DNA of 64,000 nucleotides from Halichoerus grypus (GCF_964656455.1 NC_135717.1:145156308-145220307); one strand, 5' to 3'; numbered from the stretch's first letter, positions 9,700 to 22,097 are shown. Numbers and translations are program-made. Notes: a model not told the origin generated them from the letters alone.

Positions 9700-12603
9700 A
9701 CCTTTTTAAATCAATATATAGGTTGACCTTCTCAGATATAATAAAATTACACATCAATACTAAGCATTCAATTATATATGTCAGTAAAAATTTCCTATCG
9801 TAAGTTAGTTAGTTGGCATCCCAGAAAAATGAATGAAGGTAACTTATTGAAACAGTAGTATCTGCTGTTCTTCCTTTTCTTGTTTTGTTTCTCTGTCACC
9901 TTTACTGTCTTCCATCAGAGAAGACAGCCAGAGTTTAAAAGTCTAGGGATTTTTGGTGGAGTGGAAAGGTTAAGAGTTAAAGTGGTATCAATAGATACTT
10001 TTTGTCTTTTGAATGAAAAACTTTTGTTGCTGTTTCTGAAAATATGGGGGCTGAAACTGGCCAACAGGGGTGTTGACATAGTTAAAAATATGAGGTCCAC
10101 AACAAGCTTCACCATTCCCTCATGCATTCAGTCTGATTCCAGGAGACAAGTGAGCTCAAAATCTCTGGGCCCTAAGCCAATAAAAAAGATTATGTTAGAT
10201 GATAGTGCAGAGTTTGGAAGAAAGAGTGTCTTTAAGAATCATGGATTCTTAGAAATGGATCCAAGGAAATGGATTATGGAATGGAAGAGAAGATTCTAAG
10301 TTCCATAGGTAATGGTTATCTAAGGACTACTCCATGCCGGACCAGAGTAGGTGACTTAATCTTTATAGAATGGTTGTATGACATATCAAGGGGGGTGCTA
10401 TATCTGTTACAGAAAGACAGGTCCAAATCTCGAACAGAAAGACAATCTATTCACTTACATGATGGAAAAGTTTAGGTATTATTTGATCAGTAGTTGAAAT
10501 AATATCCCTGGATTCAGTTCTCTATTCTCTTTCAGTTCTATTCACCATAACACCAGTGCTGTTCTCCAGCAAGCCCTCCCCTCTTGAGCTTAAATAGCTC
10601 CGAATTGTACAGGCTCTGAGCTTCATATTTTAAAGGAAAGAGTGAGATTCTCTTAGGCAGGACCCTTTGCTCCAAATAAGGCTTTTCATGCATTCCATTA
10701 ACCTTGAATGTGTCCCATGTTCGTCTATGAACCAATCACTGTAAACCAAAGGAATGTGCTGCGCTGATTGGCCAGACTACGGTAATATGTATATTTATGG
10801 GTCTTGAGAATAAAATCAGCTTCATCCAAACACATAGAATAAGATTGAAAGAAGCGATAGTTTTTAAAAACAAAAACGGTTTCCAAAAAAGAATAAATAG
10901 ATCCTGGGTGCAAAGATTTCTATATCCCACATCTAGCATGAAAACACAGCACTGCTGGACATCAAAAGAATACTGCAGACTTAGACAAAAAAGATACTAG
11001 TAGTAAATAGTAAACAGGAGTTTACAAGTCATTATCTCATTTTGGAGGCAGTGTCTAGATCTCCTGATTTCTGAGTGTAAGTTGAAGAGGATACCCTTAG
11101 AATGACTGGGATGAAATTCCCATCCAGCAGAGGAGAAGTATAACTCTGAGATAAATCTAAATTGATTTAATGGTATATACAAAGTAATATTTCTTTTACA
11201 CTTCACTTGTGGAGTAAGATTAATGTCCTTTCATGACTATCTTAGACTTGCTTAGTAAATGCTATCCCAGAAAAATTTCTGAACTTGTAAGTTTAAATGC
11301 TGTCACTGGAATCATGGAAAGTCACCACAGAAATGCCAACATTTGATGACTATATATGACCTAGGATATTTTTCATTGGAACATATTCATAAATTAATGA
11401 ATATACAAAACTATAACCATCCAATAATGCAGCCATTTACTGAAACCTAGCTTACAAACTATACCTTTGACCCTACAGAATCATCACATGAGTTTGAGAA
11501 AAATGAATAGAGTGGATGGGGGGAGGGGATGTTTTACTTAAAGACAGAGTCTCTTTAAAGGAAAAAATGAAAGAAGAAAACAAAATCTTGGATCATATAT
11601 CATATGTCCTCTTGATACCTGAGTTAACTTCTTTTTCTGGAAATATTAAAAATATACATCTGTATTTCAGAGAGAAGAGACCCTTTTGTTACTAGAATTA
11701 AGGTTGTGTTTTAATGTAAAAACAATGAAAAAACTATAAATATGGTCCCAACCGTAAATATATATGGAACATTTTAAGTCCTAAAAACATACATTTTTGC
11801 CTACACATTCCAGGAGAATAAATAATGAAACCAGATGACCTCCGGTGGTGACAGATGGGCTCAGCTTTTGACAACGTGATTTTTACATTTGCTCTAAGCT
11901 AGAACATCTTTAAACTTGATGAGGAATCAAATGAGAATTTTATGGCACAATATGATATAAGACAGTCATATAAATTGAGCATGAACATAAAGCATTAATT
12001 CGCAATAACTTGAGCTACATATAATTATACAAACACTTATTCTAAGTCAGTAAAGCAGAAGCAATTTCCCAGGATGCGGCAGAGCTGATGGTTAGTTTGC
12101 TCCTTTAGTTCACAAGAATTTTTGAAAATTAATTTTCTTTCTCTTGGTAACTTGGTTAATTTAGTGATATATTTCTCCAGGAGATATCTTCCATGCCAAA
12201 AGTTAATATCTTTAAAAGTTTAAGAAAGTATCTTCATCCAATTTGCTGTATGTATGTGTGCAGTTTAGAAATCAATTGCTCCTTACAGAAGGTTTATTTC
12301 ATTAATCATTAGGTTTTATGGTTTTCTTTTTTCCTACTGGTACCTAAGGCATTTATTTAATTTTTTTCTTTTTATTTATAATATTCTGAGTCAATAAATG
12401 AGGAAAAGTCTAAAGAAACGAAAAGTTAGAGATTTTACATATAGTTTTCATTACCCTTCAATATATTGAGATAGACTAACTGCCAAGCATTTATGTATTT
12501 ATTTCATGGCAAAATACCCAATTTTCCTTTTTTTTCCCCGAGTTATTATAGTTAGCTAGAAATTTTTTCATTTTAGTTTTAAATTAAATCAATGGGGGGC
12601 AAA

Positions 12604-12604
<1 letters not shown>
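9700..12604. other. Mostly unique AT-rich intergenic sequence with one possible ancient repeat
   Basis: The interval 10600-10990 includes TGAACCAATCACTGTAAACC, GCGCTGATTGGCCAGACTAC and GGTTTCCAAAAAAGAATAAA. These resemble a common old mammalian repeat ('accaatcactgtggccag-gg', 'tgattggcc', 'ccaaaggaaaatc'). The longest open frame in the window (9880-10299, 139 codons) lies here but shows no domain, splice context or recognisable protein. Otherwise nothing was found. Confidence 0.4.
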
Positions 12605-12654
<50 letters not shown>

Positions 12655-12670
12655 TATATATATATATCTC
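12605..12670. repeat. (TG)n/(TA)n microsatellite with perfect palindromic end
   Basis: GTGTGTGTATATGTGT is followed by about 16 TA units, then GAGATATATATATATATCTC (12651-12670), a perfect 20-bp inverted repeat. Confidence 0.9.
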
Positions 12671-13019
12671 AAAGAATATATCACAGATTGATTTTCCTCT
12701 ATAGTTTCCCCATGGGAACACTCTGCTACCAGACAAGTATTTAGCTGCTTTCCATCAGATCATCTGTACCCAGTTATGGAATGCATAACCTATGTTGAAT
12801 CCTGGTTGATTTTTTTTATTAGGTTGGGATGTAGAAATGAATATCTTAGGTGCATTAAAAAAAAAGTATGGATAAATCAAGTAGTTAGAAGGCTTCTTTT
12901 TTGTCTCATTTGAATATATTTACATATACAACAAATTTTTGTTTGATTAATTGAAATTTTTAAGCTAATTCAACAAATCAGTTTTCTTAATTCTTCTCTA
13001 TCTCTTAGTCTCTACCTTG

Positions 13020-13545
13020 CAGGGGAAGCCGTATCCAGTGGTGAATGAGAATACAGATTCTTCAGTCAAGTCACCTGGGTCATAATGCTTATTTCGTACT
13101 GCATAGTGGTGTTAATCAGACCTGGCATGGCACATATGACAAAACCCAACCCACGGTATCATACAGAGAAAGAGAATTCATTGACTCCTATAACTGAAAG
13201 AGACAGAGTGTATCCAGGGACACAAAGTCATTGTGTCCATTGCTCCATGCTCCAGCTTTTCTTCCTTCTATACTGTTTTCATTTTCGGACAGTTTCGCTC
13301 CTCATGCCATCAAACATGGCCACTGGTCTCTCCAAGCCTACACTATTCCTACAACTCAAGGAAAAATATTTCTTGTGAATGACTCTGAATGGCTTGGAAC
13401 TTTTTACATATTCCTCTTTGAAGTGAATCACAATAGTCAGATGACAAGAATGGTGTGTAGCATAGACCCAAATACCAGATTGACAACTCCATCTAGTTAA
13501 GGGGGCAATTCCAAAAGGAAACTATCATAGGCAATTAAAAAGGCA
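13020..13545. repeat. Possible ancient repeat-derived segment
   Basis: CATACAGAGAAAGAGAATTC, TGGCCACTGGTCTCTCCAAG and AGGGGGCAATTCCAAAAGGA resemble the same old repeat family suspected at 10600-10990. The two overlapping open frames of 97 and 89 codons (13085-13500) have no recognisable product. Low confidence. Confidence 0.3.
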
Positions 13546-14439
13546 TAGATAACCTTGCATGATAACCTTGAGCAAGTTACTTCACCATGAGAGTGACTCC
13601 CTCTTCCGTGTATATAAAGAGACTAACTCTGTTACTTCTACCATAGTAAAGAGAAAGGAAGAGATTATTAGCAGAACTAGGAGATTTCTTTTTTTTTTTT
13701 AATTCTGGGAAATAAAAGCAAAAAAACCTTATTAACAATTTAATAGAGTGAATGAAGGCACAAAGAATGTACAGAAAGAATCTTTAGAAAAGACAAGAGT
13801 GAATCTGTCCACCCTGAAAGAACTCTGAGCTTGAAATTGAGAGCATGTGTAAAAGGCAAGTGGTGTATCTACTTCTTCCTCTTTCCTAATCCATCTATTC
13901 TACCACCTTGTTTCCTGGGTACAAGTAGCTAAGTATTTGCTCTCAGTCAAAAAGAACAAAGTATTCTCTGGAGAAATGGGACAAACCACTGGGGAAAAAT
14001 CAGAACAGGGTATTCATGGTTCAGGGTAAAGCCTCCCCAATCTGCTTTGGGTCTGTGTCACACTGAAGGCCAGCTCTGCATTGCATAACCTAAAGTGAAG
14101 CCCGCAAGTAGATCAGTACACAATATTCAGCTTTTTTCCCAGCAGCCTCAATCTTCTGGAGCAGAGAACTCCAGAGAAAATAGAATGCCATATATATACC
14201 CGCGAAGGAAACCCATGCCAGTCACCAAGAATGTTCTTAAGTTCTTTTAAAACATGATGAAAGTATTAAAAATCACTAGACATATGAAGAAAATCAGAGG
14301 ACCAAAATAATATAGCAATTCACACTACACAATATAGACAATTCAGGGAACAAAACAAATTTTTTAAAAAAATCATGCGTCCTCGGGGATGCTCAGGCCA
14401 GAATATTTTGTTCTCATAAAACAGCAACAGGATATTACT

Positions 14440-15010
14440 TTAAAGCAACAGTTTGGGAATAATAAATTCTAAAAAGAAAGAATGGGTACAATAGGGAAAA
14501 CTATCAAAAATAACTGAAGAAAATATCCCAGACTTAAGAATATTGCAAGTCTAAAGAGTTTAAGGCTCCATACTGTGCCAAGAAGGGTGAATAAAAGATA
14601 CATCATAATGAAATTTCAGTATATAAAGAAAACATAGAGAATCCTATAAGCTATCAAAAAGAGAAAAAAGAAAATGCTGGCTATAAAGGAATGAGAATCA
14701 AATTGACATTATCCTTCTCAGTAGAATACCAGATGGTTGAGGACATCAGAGCAAAGGGAAAATGAGTTTTGAACGAGAATAGTCTATTCAGTAAAACTAC
14801 CAATTTAGGACATGAAAATGCATACTTTTTTTCTGACAAATAATGTACTTAATCTCATTTTCAGATGACATAATGCACCAAAACAAGAAATTAAAATCAG
14901 TGGTTACCTACCAACCCCCCCCAAAAATGAACAACCCCAATTCAAGGAAAAAAAATTAAAATTCCAAGATGGAATTTAGCTTTGCAGTCCAAATTACAAT
15001 AGATATTGGG
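14440..15010 (+). repeat. Old L1 5'-region-like segment, + orientation
   Basis: The wording follows old L1 5' UTR/inter-ORF text: AAAGATACATCATAATGAAA (cf. 'agacacatcataatcaaa'), GAGAATCCTATAAGCTATCA, TATAAAGGAATGAGAATCAA, CTCAGTAGAATACCAGATGG, GTAAAACTACCAATTTAGG. Diverged and frame-broken. Confidence 0.5.
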
Positions 15011-15952
15011 TGGGATCAAAGAATAATGTCTTCATAAAAATAATGGAATAGATGTCAAGCAATCGATAGTGTCAAAAGATACGATTTTTGAAATGTAAAT
15101 TTCATTATCATATAAAATAAAATATGTCAAAGATTTCATTTTTCTCATTAGTTAATGAAGTAAATAAGATGTTATAGCCAATTCAAAGAACACATAATAT
15201 ATAGGCAACCAAGAATGCTGAAATGAATTTTTCAGAATGCAGAACTGTTCAATATCTACAGGGCAATAGTCGATTTCACTCTACCTGACAGAATTCATTT
15301 ATATTCTTATGGACATGAATGATTTACTTTTTTATCAATTTTCTACAACTTGGAGCAGTAAAACACCTCAAAGACAATGAAAGGCACAGTTAACCTAGCA
15401 AGGTGCATTAGACAGAAGTCCAGGCCTCTCTCTTAAAACCATCCTGAGCCCATCAACATGCCCGGCACACTGTGATGTTCTGCATGGCCTGGTCTGATCT
15501 GCATGTATTCTGGACCTAGAATTTAAGACAAAGCAACTAAATCATCACAAACTGATCTTGGACATGTTTTATTTCCTACAGAAAACTTGGGATGCTAGCA
15601 CCTAGAGTGAAAACATATTAGTAAAAAGGAGATGTCCAACAGACAGGGGGATGCAGTCTTTCTTCTATCTGTAGGAATGACAGCTCTCTGCTTGTATGCA
15701 TTCCTGTGTCCTGGGAAATGCGAAGTGCTGACAACGATCAAATGGTAGTTTTATATACAGAAGAATATTGGAAACTCTAGCACTATTGTAATTTCAATGT
15801 GTAAATACCAGTGTGAGTAACTCTCAAGGACTTGACTGATTATTTGTAGGAAATTACTGCTTGTACCTAAAAATAAAGGTCAATGGGATAATATATCATT
15901 TGACTACAAGAACTAAATAAGAGAATAGTCTCTCTTTCTCTCGCTCTCTCTC
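15011..15952. other. Unique AT-rich intergenic sequence
   Basis: No gene, RNA or repeat was recognised. Confidence 0.45.
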
Positions 15953-16034
15953 TTTTTTTTTTTTTTTAGTAGTCTCCATGCCTAGTGCCTCACGACCCTG
16001 AGATCAAGACCTGAACTGAGATCAAGAGTCAGAT
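15953..16034 (-). repeat. Truncated older CAN SINE fragment, - orientation
   Basis: T-run, AGTAGTCTCCATGCCTAGTG, GAGATCAAGACCTGAACTGA and ATCAAGAGTCAGATG, then the terminal head is missing. It abuts a SINE in the opposite orientation. Confidence 0.75.
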
Positions 16035-16040
16035 GTTTAG

Positions 16041-16256
16041 GGATGCCTGGGTGGCTCAGTCATTAAGCATCTGCCTTCGGCTCAGGTCACGATCTCAGGG
16101 CTGTGGGATCCAGCCCTGTGTCAGGCTCCCTGCCCAGGGCGGAGTCTGCTTGGGATTCTCTCCCTCTCCCTCTGTCCCTCCCTCCACTAGCACGCACATG
16201 CTCTCTTTCTCTCTCTCTCTCTCTCAAATAAATAATCTAAAACAAATGAATAAAAA
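16041..16256 (+). repeat. CAN SINE, + orientation
   Basis: Head GGATGCCTGGGTGGCTCAGT, core CTCAGGTCACGATCTCAGG, CT-rich 16160-16225, tail CAAATAAATAATCTAAAAC. With the preceding fragment it forms a tail-outward, head-to-head pair. Confidence 0.92.
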
Positions 16257-16817
16257 GTAAGTGAATGTAATCATGCAGTATTTATTCTTCCATATAATTT
16301 CTCTTTCACTCAATGTTTTTGAGATTCATCCATGTTATTACATGTCCCAATAGTTCATTCTTTTTATTGCTGAGTAACATTCAATTTATAAATATATCAC
16401 AATTTGTTTATTTACTCTCTTACTGATAGATATCTGAAATGTTTCCAGAAAGTTTAGGCTATTATAAATATAACAGGTTTACATATTCTTATAGGTGTTT
16501 TGTTGTTGCTCTAGTAAACATGCTTTTAATTCTATTGGATAAATACCTGGGATTGGAATTTCTGGATCATGGGTAAATACATGTTTGGTTTTACAATAAA
16601 CACAGAGATATTTTTCAAAATAATTATAACATTTTAAACTCCCACCACCAATACTTAAGAGTTCCAGTTTCTCCACAATCTTGCCGATAGTGTTGTCAGT
16701 CTTTTTCATTTTAGCCAATCGGGTCATATGTAGAGGTTTCTCATTGTAGTGTTAGTCTGATTTTTCATGATGACTAAGTATATTGCACACTTTTGCATGT
16801 GCTTATTGCTCATTCTT

Positions 16818-17106
16818 TTCTTCTTCTTTATTTATTTATATATTTATTTATTTATTTATTTTTTATTATGTCACCACACAGTACATCTTTAGTTTTTGAT
16901 GTAGTGTTCCATGATTCATTGTTTGCATATAACACCCAGTTCTCTTTGCAATATGTGCCCTCCTTAATACCCATCACTGGGCTAACCCCTCCCCCTGTCC
17001 CCTCCCCTCCAAAACCCTCGGTCTCTTTCTTGGAATCCATAGTCTCTCATGGTTCACCTCCCCCTCTGATTTCCCCCCCTTCATTTTTCCCTTCCTTCTC
17101 CTAATG
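16818..17106 (-). repeat. Carnivore L1 3'-end fragment nested in an old L1
   Basis: Antisense L1 3' terminus: T/A tail (16830-16865), TTTTTGATGTAGTGTTCCAT, GATTCATTGTTTGCATATAA, GGGCTAACCCCTCCCCCTGT. It matches the terminal 3' UTR unit of the L1 at 47613-48313 but not the 3' ends at 22.8 and 39.4 kb. CTCATTCTT occurs on both sides (about 16809-16817 and 17107-17115), a likely 9-bp target duplication. Confidence 0.88.
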
Positions 17107-17209
17107 TCCTCATTCTTATGTCTTTTATTTGTGAAGCATCTATTAAAATTTTTTTACTAATTTATGTTCTGTTGTTTATCTTTTTATTTTTGAGCTGGTG
17201 AAGATCATC

Positions 17210-17403
17210 AGGCACCTGGGTGGCTCAGTTGGTTAAGTGTCTGCCTTTGGCTCAGGTTATGATCTCAGTGTCCTGGGATCGAGCTCCCAAGTCAGGCTCC
17301 CAGCTCAGCGGGAAGTCTGCTTCTCCCTCTGCCTGCCGCTACCCCTGCTTGTGCTCTCTCTCTCTTTCTGTCAAATAAATAAATAAAGTCTTTTAAAAAA
17401 AAA
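17210..17403 (+). repeat. CAN SINE inside old L1, + orientation
   Basis: Head AGGCACCTGGGTGGCTCAGT, core, CT-rich stretch and CAAATAAATAAATAAAGTC tail. It splits the L1M sequence between the AT-rich segment ending near 17200 and the TTTTCTGGATACC segment. Confidence 0.94.
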
Positions 17404-17640
17404 TCTTCATATTTTCTGGATACCATTCCTTTGTCAGATATAAATTTTGCAAATATTTCAAACATTTTTTCCACATCTGTGGCTTATATATACATTTCTT
17501 TAATGATATCTTTTAATAAACAAAAGTTTTATTTGATGAGGTCTAATTTGTCATCTTATTCTTTTATGGTAATTGTTTTTTTTAATATCCTAACAAAGCT
17601 TAGCTTGCTTAGCCAAAGTTGTGAAGAGTCTCCCTCCCCA

Positions 17641-18171
17641 TGTTTTTTGTGATTCATTATATGGCAAGTATTTTCAGATTGTGTCTTGGACGTTATGAAT
17701 GATACATTGTAGAAGTTCTGCCTTTTATATTCCTCCAAAGTTTTTAATGTTTTGTTTTGTTCTGTTTTTTTTTAATAAGGGACTTGACTTGACCATTAAA
17801 ATCGCAAATTCTTGTTTCCCTTTTAGTGGAAGATAGATTAAATTTCAGATCAGTTCATTTGGCTTTTTCTGGGCTGCTCAGAGTCTTTCCCTTGCAGACA
17901 TACTCGGGGGTCAATTGACTTATTGGCAGAGTTTGCACACAGAACTTCGGTTCCCCTCTCTGACTTTCCTCTTCCTAGGATTTCACCTCTAGCTTTCCAG
18001 TAAGTTTGGCCCAAACCCTGTCCTTTTCCTCAACACAGCAAGACAAAGCGTTTTCCACTAAAGTTTTAATTGACCACATGTATAGTCTGGGACCTGCCCT
18101 TCAGGTAAAAACTATAAAAATAAAAAATTCACCCAGTGTCATTCTCTTTTTCCAAGTGTCACGTCTTTTTC
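17641..18171. other. Intergenic sequence, possibly further old L1
   Basis: Antisense L1-like text fades after about 17640. No gene or clear repeat was seen. Confidence 0.35.
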
Positions 18172-18189
18172 AGAATCTACCTACTTTTG

Positions 18190-18394
18190 GGGCGCCTGGG
18201 TGGCTCAGTTGGTTAAGCGACTGCCTTCGGCTCAGGTCATGATCCTGGAGTCCCGGGATCGAGTCCCGCATCGGGCTCCCTGCTCGGCAGGGAGTCTGCT
18301 TCTCCCTCTGACCCTCCTCCCTCTCATGCTCTCTGTCTCTCATTCTCTCTCTCTCAAATAAATAAATAAAATCTTTAAAAAAAAAAAAAAAAAA
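18190..18394 (+). repeat. Young CAN SINE with 18-bp perfect target-site duplication
   Basis: Full length, near consensus: GGGGCGCCTGGGTGGCTCAG head, GGGATCGAGTCCCGCATCGG core, CT-rich region, AATAAATAAATAAAATC and an A-run of about 18. Perfect flanking AGAATCTACCTACTTTTG at 18172-18189 and 18395-18412. The long perfect duplicate and uninterrupted A-tail mark it as one of the youngest insertions here. Confidence 0.98.
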
Positions 18395-18412
18395 AGAATC
18401 TACCTACTTTTG

Positions 18413-19149
18413 TTCACTCTCTACCCTCAGGTAGTTTTATATCTTTTCTTCCAGTGTTTACGGTTATTAGAAACTGCACCATCATAGCTGACCTGGAACT
18501 GGTACATTCATTTTTTACATACATTTATATGTAATTAATTACTTCCACCAATAAAACACATTGTGATACAGTGTGATTTTTCAATAGGATTGGTAATAAT
18601 TTTCCTCCATTTTCGTAAATCTAACAGAAAAGACTAGGTTAACAGGATATGAACCAGTAGTGGAAAGATCAAAGTTTTTTAGGAAAAAAAAGAAGATAAT
18701 ATTGGTTTTTTTGTTTTGTTTTGTTTCATTTGATAGGTTTTTGCCAAATGTGTGAAAAATCAAAAAAGCAAGACTATTATTTGTTCTTTTCTTTCTTAGA
18801 ACTGGATATATATCACATGCCTAATAGATAGGTTTTATGTTATTTTAAAAATTTCTCAGTTATCTGAGAGATAACCACTTTGTTTAAGGCCAGTGCCTTA
18901 AAAAAAAAAAAAGATACCAAATGTATCAAAAAATTATGACTGAAATAGTTTTTTGTTTCTCTAATACTTTTAAATACAAAATGACACCTTTAAGCCCTTT
19001 GTATATAAATCTGTAACTTTCTAAATAAATAAAAAATTTAAAAAATATATATATTATTATAAATCTGTAACTTTCTGGAAATTTAACAGGGAAACAGAAT
19101 ATTATTACAATAAAATCAATAAATAATACAAAAAAGCCAGCTAATCTGC
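18413..19149. other. Unique AT-rich intergenic sequence
   Basis: No gene or clear repeat; short A-runs (about 18900-18913) and an AT-rich patch at 19015-19055. Confidence 0.45.
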
Positions 19150-19400
19150 CATTATTAGTTATTTTATTGAATTATAGTTGACATACAATATTATATTAGT
19201 TTCAGGTGTACAACATAGTGATTTAATATTTATATACATTATGAAATTATTGATCTGTTCTCTTGGCAATTTTGAAGTCTTTAATATAGTAGAGTTACTG
19301 TAATCACTATCCTGTCCATTACACCTCAGATCTTACTCATCTAGTTGCAAGTGTGTGCTCTTTAACATTTTCCAATTCCCCCACCATTATTGATTTTATA
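19150..19400 (-). repeat. L1M-type 3' UTR fragment, antisense
   Basis: ATTGAATTATAGTTGACATA, AGTTTCAGGTGTACAACATA, TCTCTTGGCAATTTTGAAGT and CTATCCTGTCCATTACACC match the reverse complement of the old L1 3' UTR. Confidence 0.78.
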
Positions 19401-20890
19401 TACCTAGTGCCAAAACATCTGAATAAGAGTGAACCTATCAATTGCATCTGTATAAATTTTACCAAAAATTAGCCAAATACAGCTAAATAAGTATCTGAAT
19501 GTTTTAACATATTATGTAAAAGTTGTTTTGGATTAGTTTTTGCAGTAATTCCATCAAGCAATTTTTTTGAGTACCCATCTGTGCAGGCAAGAGTTTATAC
19601 AAAGAAGGGTTACTAAAAGCTTTTAAAAGCTGAAGAATGATAGACACAGAGACACAAAGAAAGAGAGCACAACCAAAAGAAAGAAAAACACAAGTGTTTT
19701 GTTTTTTTTTTTAAGATTAAGACTGGCATTTGGAAAGAATTAGAAAACAGGAAAGAATGTTATGAGATTAAAAAGTTTAAAAGGTAAAAAATAATGAAAT
19801 GCAAATAAAAAAACCAAATAAGAACCAGCTTTGCCACAATGAAATCAAATACAAGTTACGAGGGGGAAAGAACATTTCAGAACACGCTTATAACAAAGTA
19901 AAGGCCCATCACAGGGCACTTGAATGTGAAGTCCAGTTGATACAAGTGTTTAGTTAAACAGATAGCTAAGTGTAGTTAAAACTGGAAAAAAATAATTAGG
20001 ACTACATTAGTTAGAATATAAGTTTAAAAGATATGCACCAAATGAAAACAAAGGTAAATGGTCTATAACAAGTTGAAATAAATGGTGCTTGAAATATACC
20101 ACTTCCAAAAAATACAAGTTGGAAAGTTGACAACACTAAGATATGCTCTCACCGATAGAGGAAAGAATACCATTTGACATCCGTTGCTTTCTAGACTTCA
20201 TCTTTATTATAATGTATTTATTTCCCTGGTCTCATTTATATAACTTAAATAAAAAACACACTCTTGTTTGTTCTTTTTTCTATAAGAACTTGTTTAGATA
20301 GATTTGGAATGAAGTTATGATATACTGTATTTAAGCCTATAACATCATTTAAGCCTATGATGTTAAAGAAGGCTTCATTCCCAATCCTAAGAGAACTGAA
20401 GAATGGAATTTTCTATCTTAAACTTATAAAAATGAATAACCCCAATCAAATAATAAAAACGATAAAGCAAAAAGTGTTCCATTTTGAAAGACCTATATAG
20501 AGATTTGGTTCTCACCCATACATACACACAAAATCTTGGCATTTATATGCTCCTAAAATTTCCAACTAACTACTGTCTACATTTGACTTATGAACCTGCC
20601 CTAAATTCCATTACCTAAAGTAGATAAACTATGTAATAAATGATTTTAGCTTCATTCTTCAGTATGATTTTTAAATAAGAACAATATAGCAAAGAAAAAT
20701 GATGGGGTAAAAACTTTCAAAAACAAAAGAGAAAATAATTGTATTTCTCTAAATATTTTTTTCTTTCTTTTATAGTAACCGAAATGTTATCATTGTTATT
20801 GAAAATTAGAAAAAGTCTCTGCACTGTAATTAGTAACTAGACTAACAGATACTATTGCATGTGCAGTATATCAATACAGTATCCTGTGCC
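19401..20890. other. Unique AT-rich intergenic sequence
   Basis: No gene, RNA gene or assigned repeat. Confidence 0.45.
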
Positions 20891-20892
20891 GC

Positions 20893-21085
20893 TAAAGAAG
20901 TTAAGTTCTGAGGCCAGACATTTTGAGTTCAAATCCTGTCTCCAAATGCTTCAGCAAATTATTTAACTTCCTTATGTCACAGCTTTTTACCTATATTGGG
21001 GATAATAATGTTATCTCATAGGTTTATTGTAAAGTTGGTGTGTGTAAAGTGCTTACAGCAATGCTTTCTAAACTATTATTACTGT
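20893..21085 (+). repeat. MIR element, + orientation
   Basis: TTAAGTTCTGAGGCCAGACA, GAGTTCAAATCCTGTCTCCA, TTATTTAACTTCCTTATGTC, GGGGATAATAATGTTATCTC, GTGTAAAGTGCTTACAGCAA follow MIR order throughout. Confidence 0.85.
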
Positions 21086-21259
21086 TACAGTCATTTGTAT
21101 ATAATACACAAACAAGTGGAATTGAAATCTAAAATCATGAATATTATAAATTATTGGGCATTTACTTATCAACCTTTTCTGGTCTTATCAGCATGTGATC
21201 TTTGAAACCAAGAGGGAGAAGGATAAGGCATGTGGAGAAACAATCAGAATCAAGGGAGG

Positions 21260-21284
21260 TTTTGTTTTGTTTTGTTTTGTTTTC
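21260..21284. repeat. (TTTTG)n microsatellite
   Basis: Five TTTTG units. Confidence 0.85.
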
Positions 21285-21753
21285 AAAATACATCTGCCTA
21301 GAAGTCTTATAAATCCTGCTGAATTAAAATTTCAGGATGGAGGTGAAGTAGAGAGGAAAGGTAAGTTCTGAGTGTCATTTTTTCATTCCCAACCCTTGAG
21401 AGCCATTTTTATAGGATATAGATTCCAGAATGACTCACCCAAGAGACTGTCCAATGCTAATCATTGCAACCTTCCTTTCCTGTTTCTCAACAGGTAGTCC
21501 AGAAGAACAAGATTTTGCAACTTTTCTGTTATTCCCTCCTCTAGAGAGGCAAGGAAAAGAGGAATTTAATAACTCATGCCCTTCTCTGTGTCTTTTGCTT
21601 CATCAAAGTTTCACCTAAATTATAATATTTCAGAACCCTGTGACTCTTCATCTTTGACAATAACAGTAAGCATATTTCCTTTACATTCCATTTTCTAGGT
21701 CAAAATAGACATTTGAGTTGCTAACTTTAGATTTAAAAATATCAAAGAAGATT

Positions 21754-21950
21754 GGGGCGCCTGGGTAGTACAGTCCGTTGAACGTCCAACTCTTGGCTTC
21801 AGCTCAGGTCATGATCTAAGGGTCCTGGGGTCAAGCCCCAAGTCAAGCCCTGCATCAGGCTCCATGCTCTACATGGAGTTTACTTGAGATTCTCTTTCCC
21901 TCCACCCCTCCCACTCATGTGCTCTCTCTCTAAATAAATCTTTTTTAAAA
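21754..21950 (+). repeat. Diverged CAN SINE with target-site duplication, + orientation
   Basis: Head GGGGCGCCTGGGTAGTACAG and an extra CCAACTCTTGGCTTCAGCTC segment typical of an older subfamily, with the tail TAAATAAATCTTTTTTAAAA. Flanked by ATCAAAGAAGATT (21741-21753) and ATCAAAAAAGATT (21951-21963). Confidence 0.93.
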
Positions 21951-22097
21951 ATCAAAAAAGATTAGTCAATCCTTAATGATTATTGGTATGATGTTTTGTG
22001 CTTGCTCTGAGAAAAAGAAAACAAAGCTTTTTAACAACAAAAAAGTTGAAAACTTTAAAATCTGTGACTAAAGATATGATTAAGAGTGGGTGCATAT

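Larger units (their letters stand above)
16262..17640 (-). repeat. Old L1M LINE-1 3' region, antisense, interrupted by a young L1 and a SINE
   Basis: Reverse-complement L1 ORF2/3' text: TTGAGATTCATCCATGTTAT, TTTATTGCTGAGTAACATTC, TGGATAAATACCTGGGATTG, AACTCCCACCACCAATACTT, AGTTCCAGTTTCTCCACAAT, CATTTTAGCCAATCGGGTCA, then after the inserts TTTCTGGATACCATTCCTTT and ATTTGATGAGGTCTAATTTG. Insertions at 16818-17106 and 17210-17403 split it. The order is continuous across both breaks, so it is one element. Confidence 0.88.

Noticed and set aside
9880..10299. 139-codon open frame on the plus strand, the longest in the window
   Set aside because: No recognisable domain, no Kozak or splice context and no homologous match in memory; an overlapping frame of similar quality exists on the other strand. 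Treated as chance in non-coding DNA.
18190..18270. tRNA-like A-box/B-box sequences in SINE heads
   Set aside because: They derive from tRNA-Lys but are part of retroposons with A-tails and target duplications, not functional tRNA genes.
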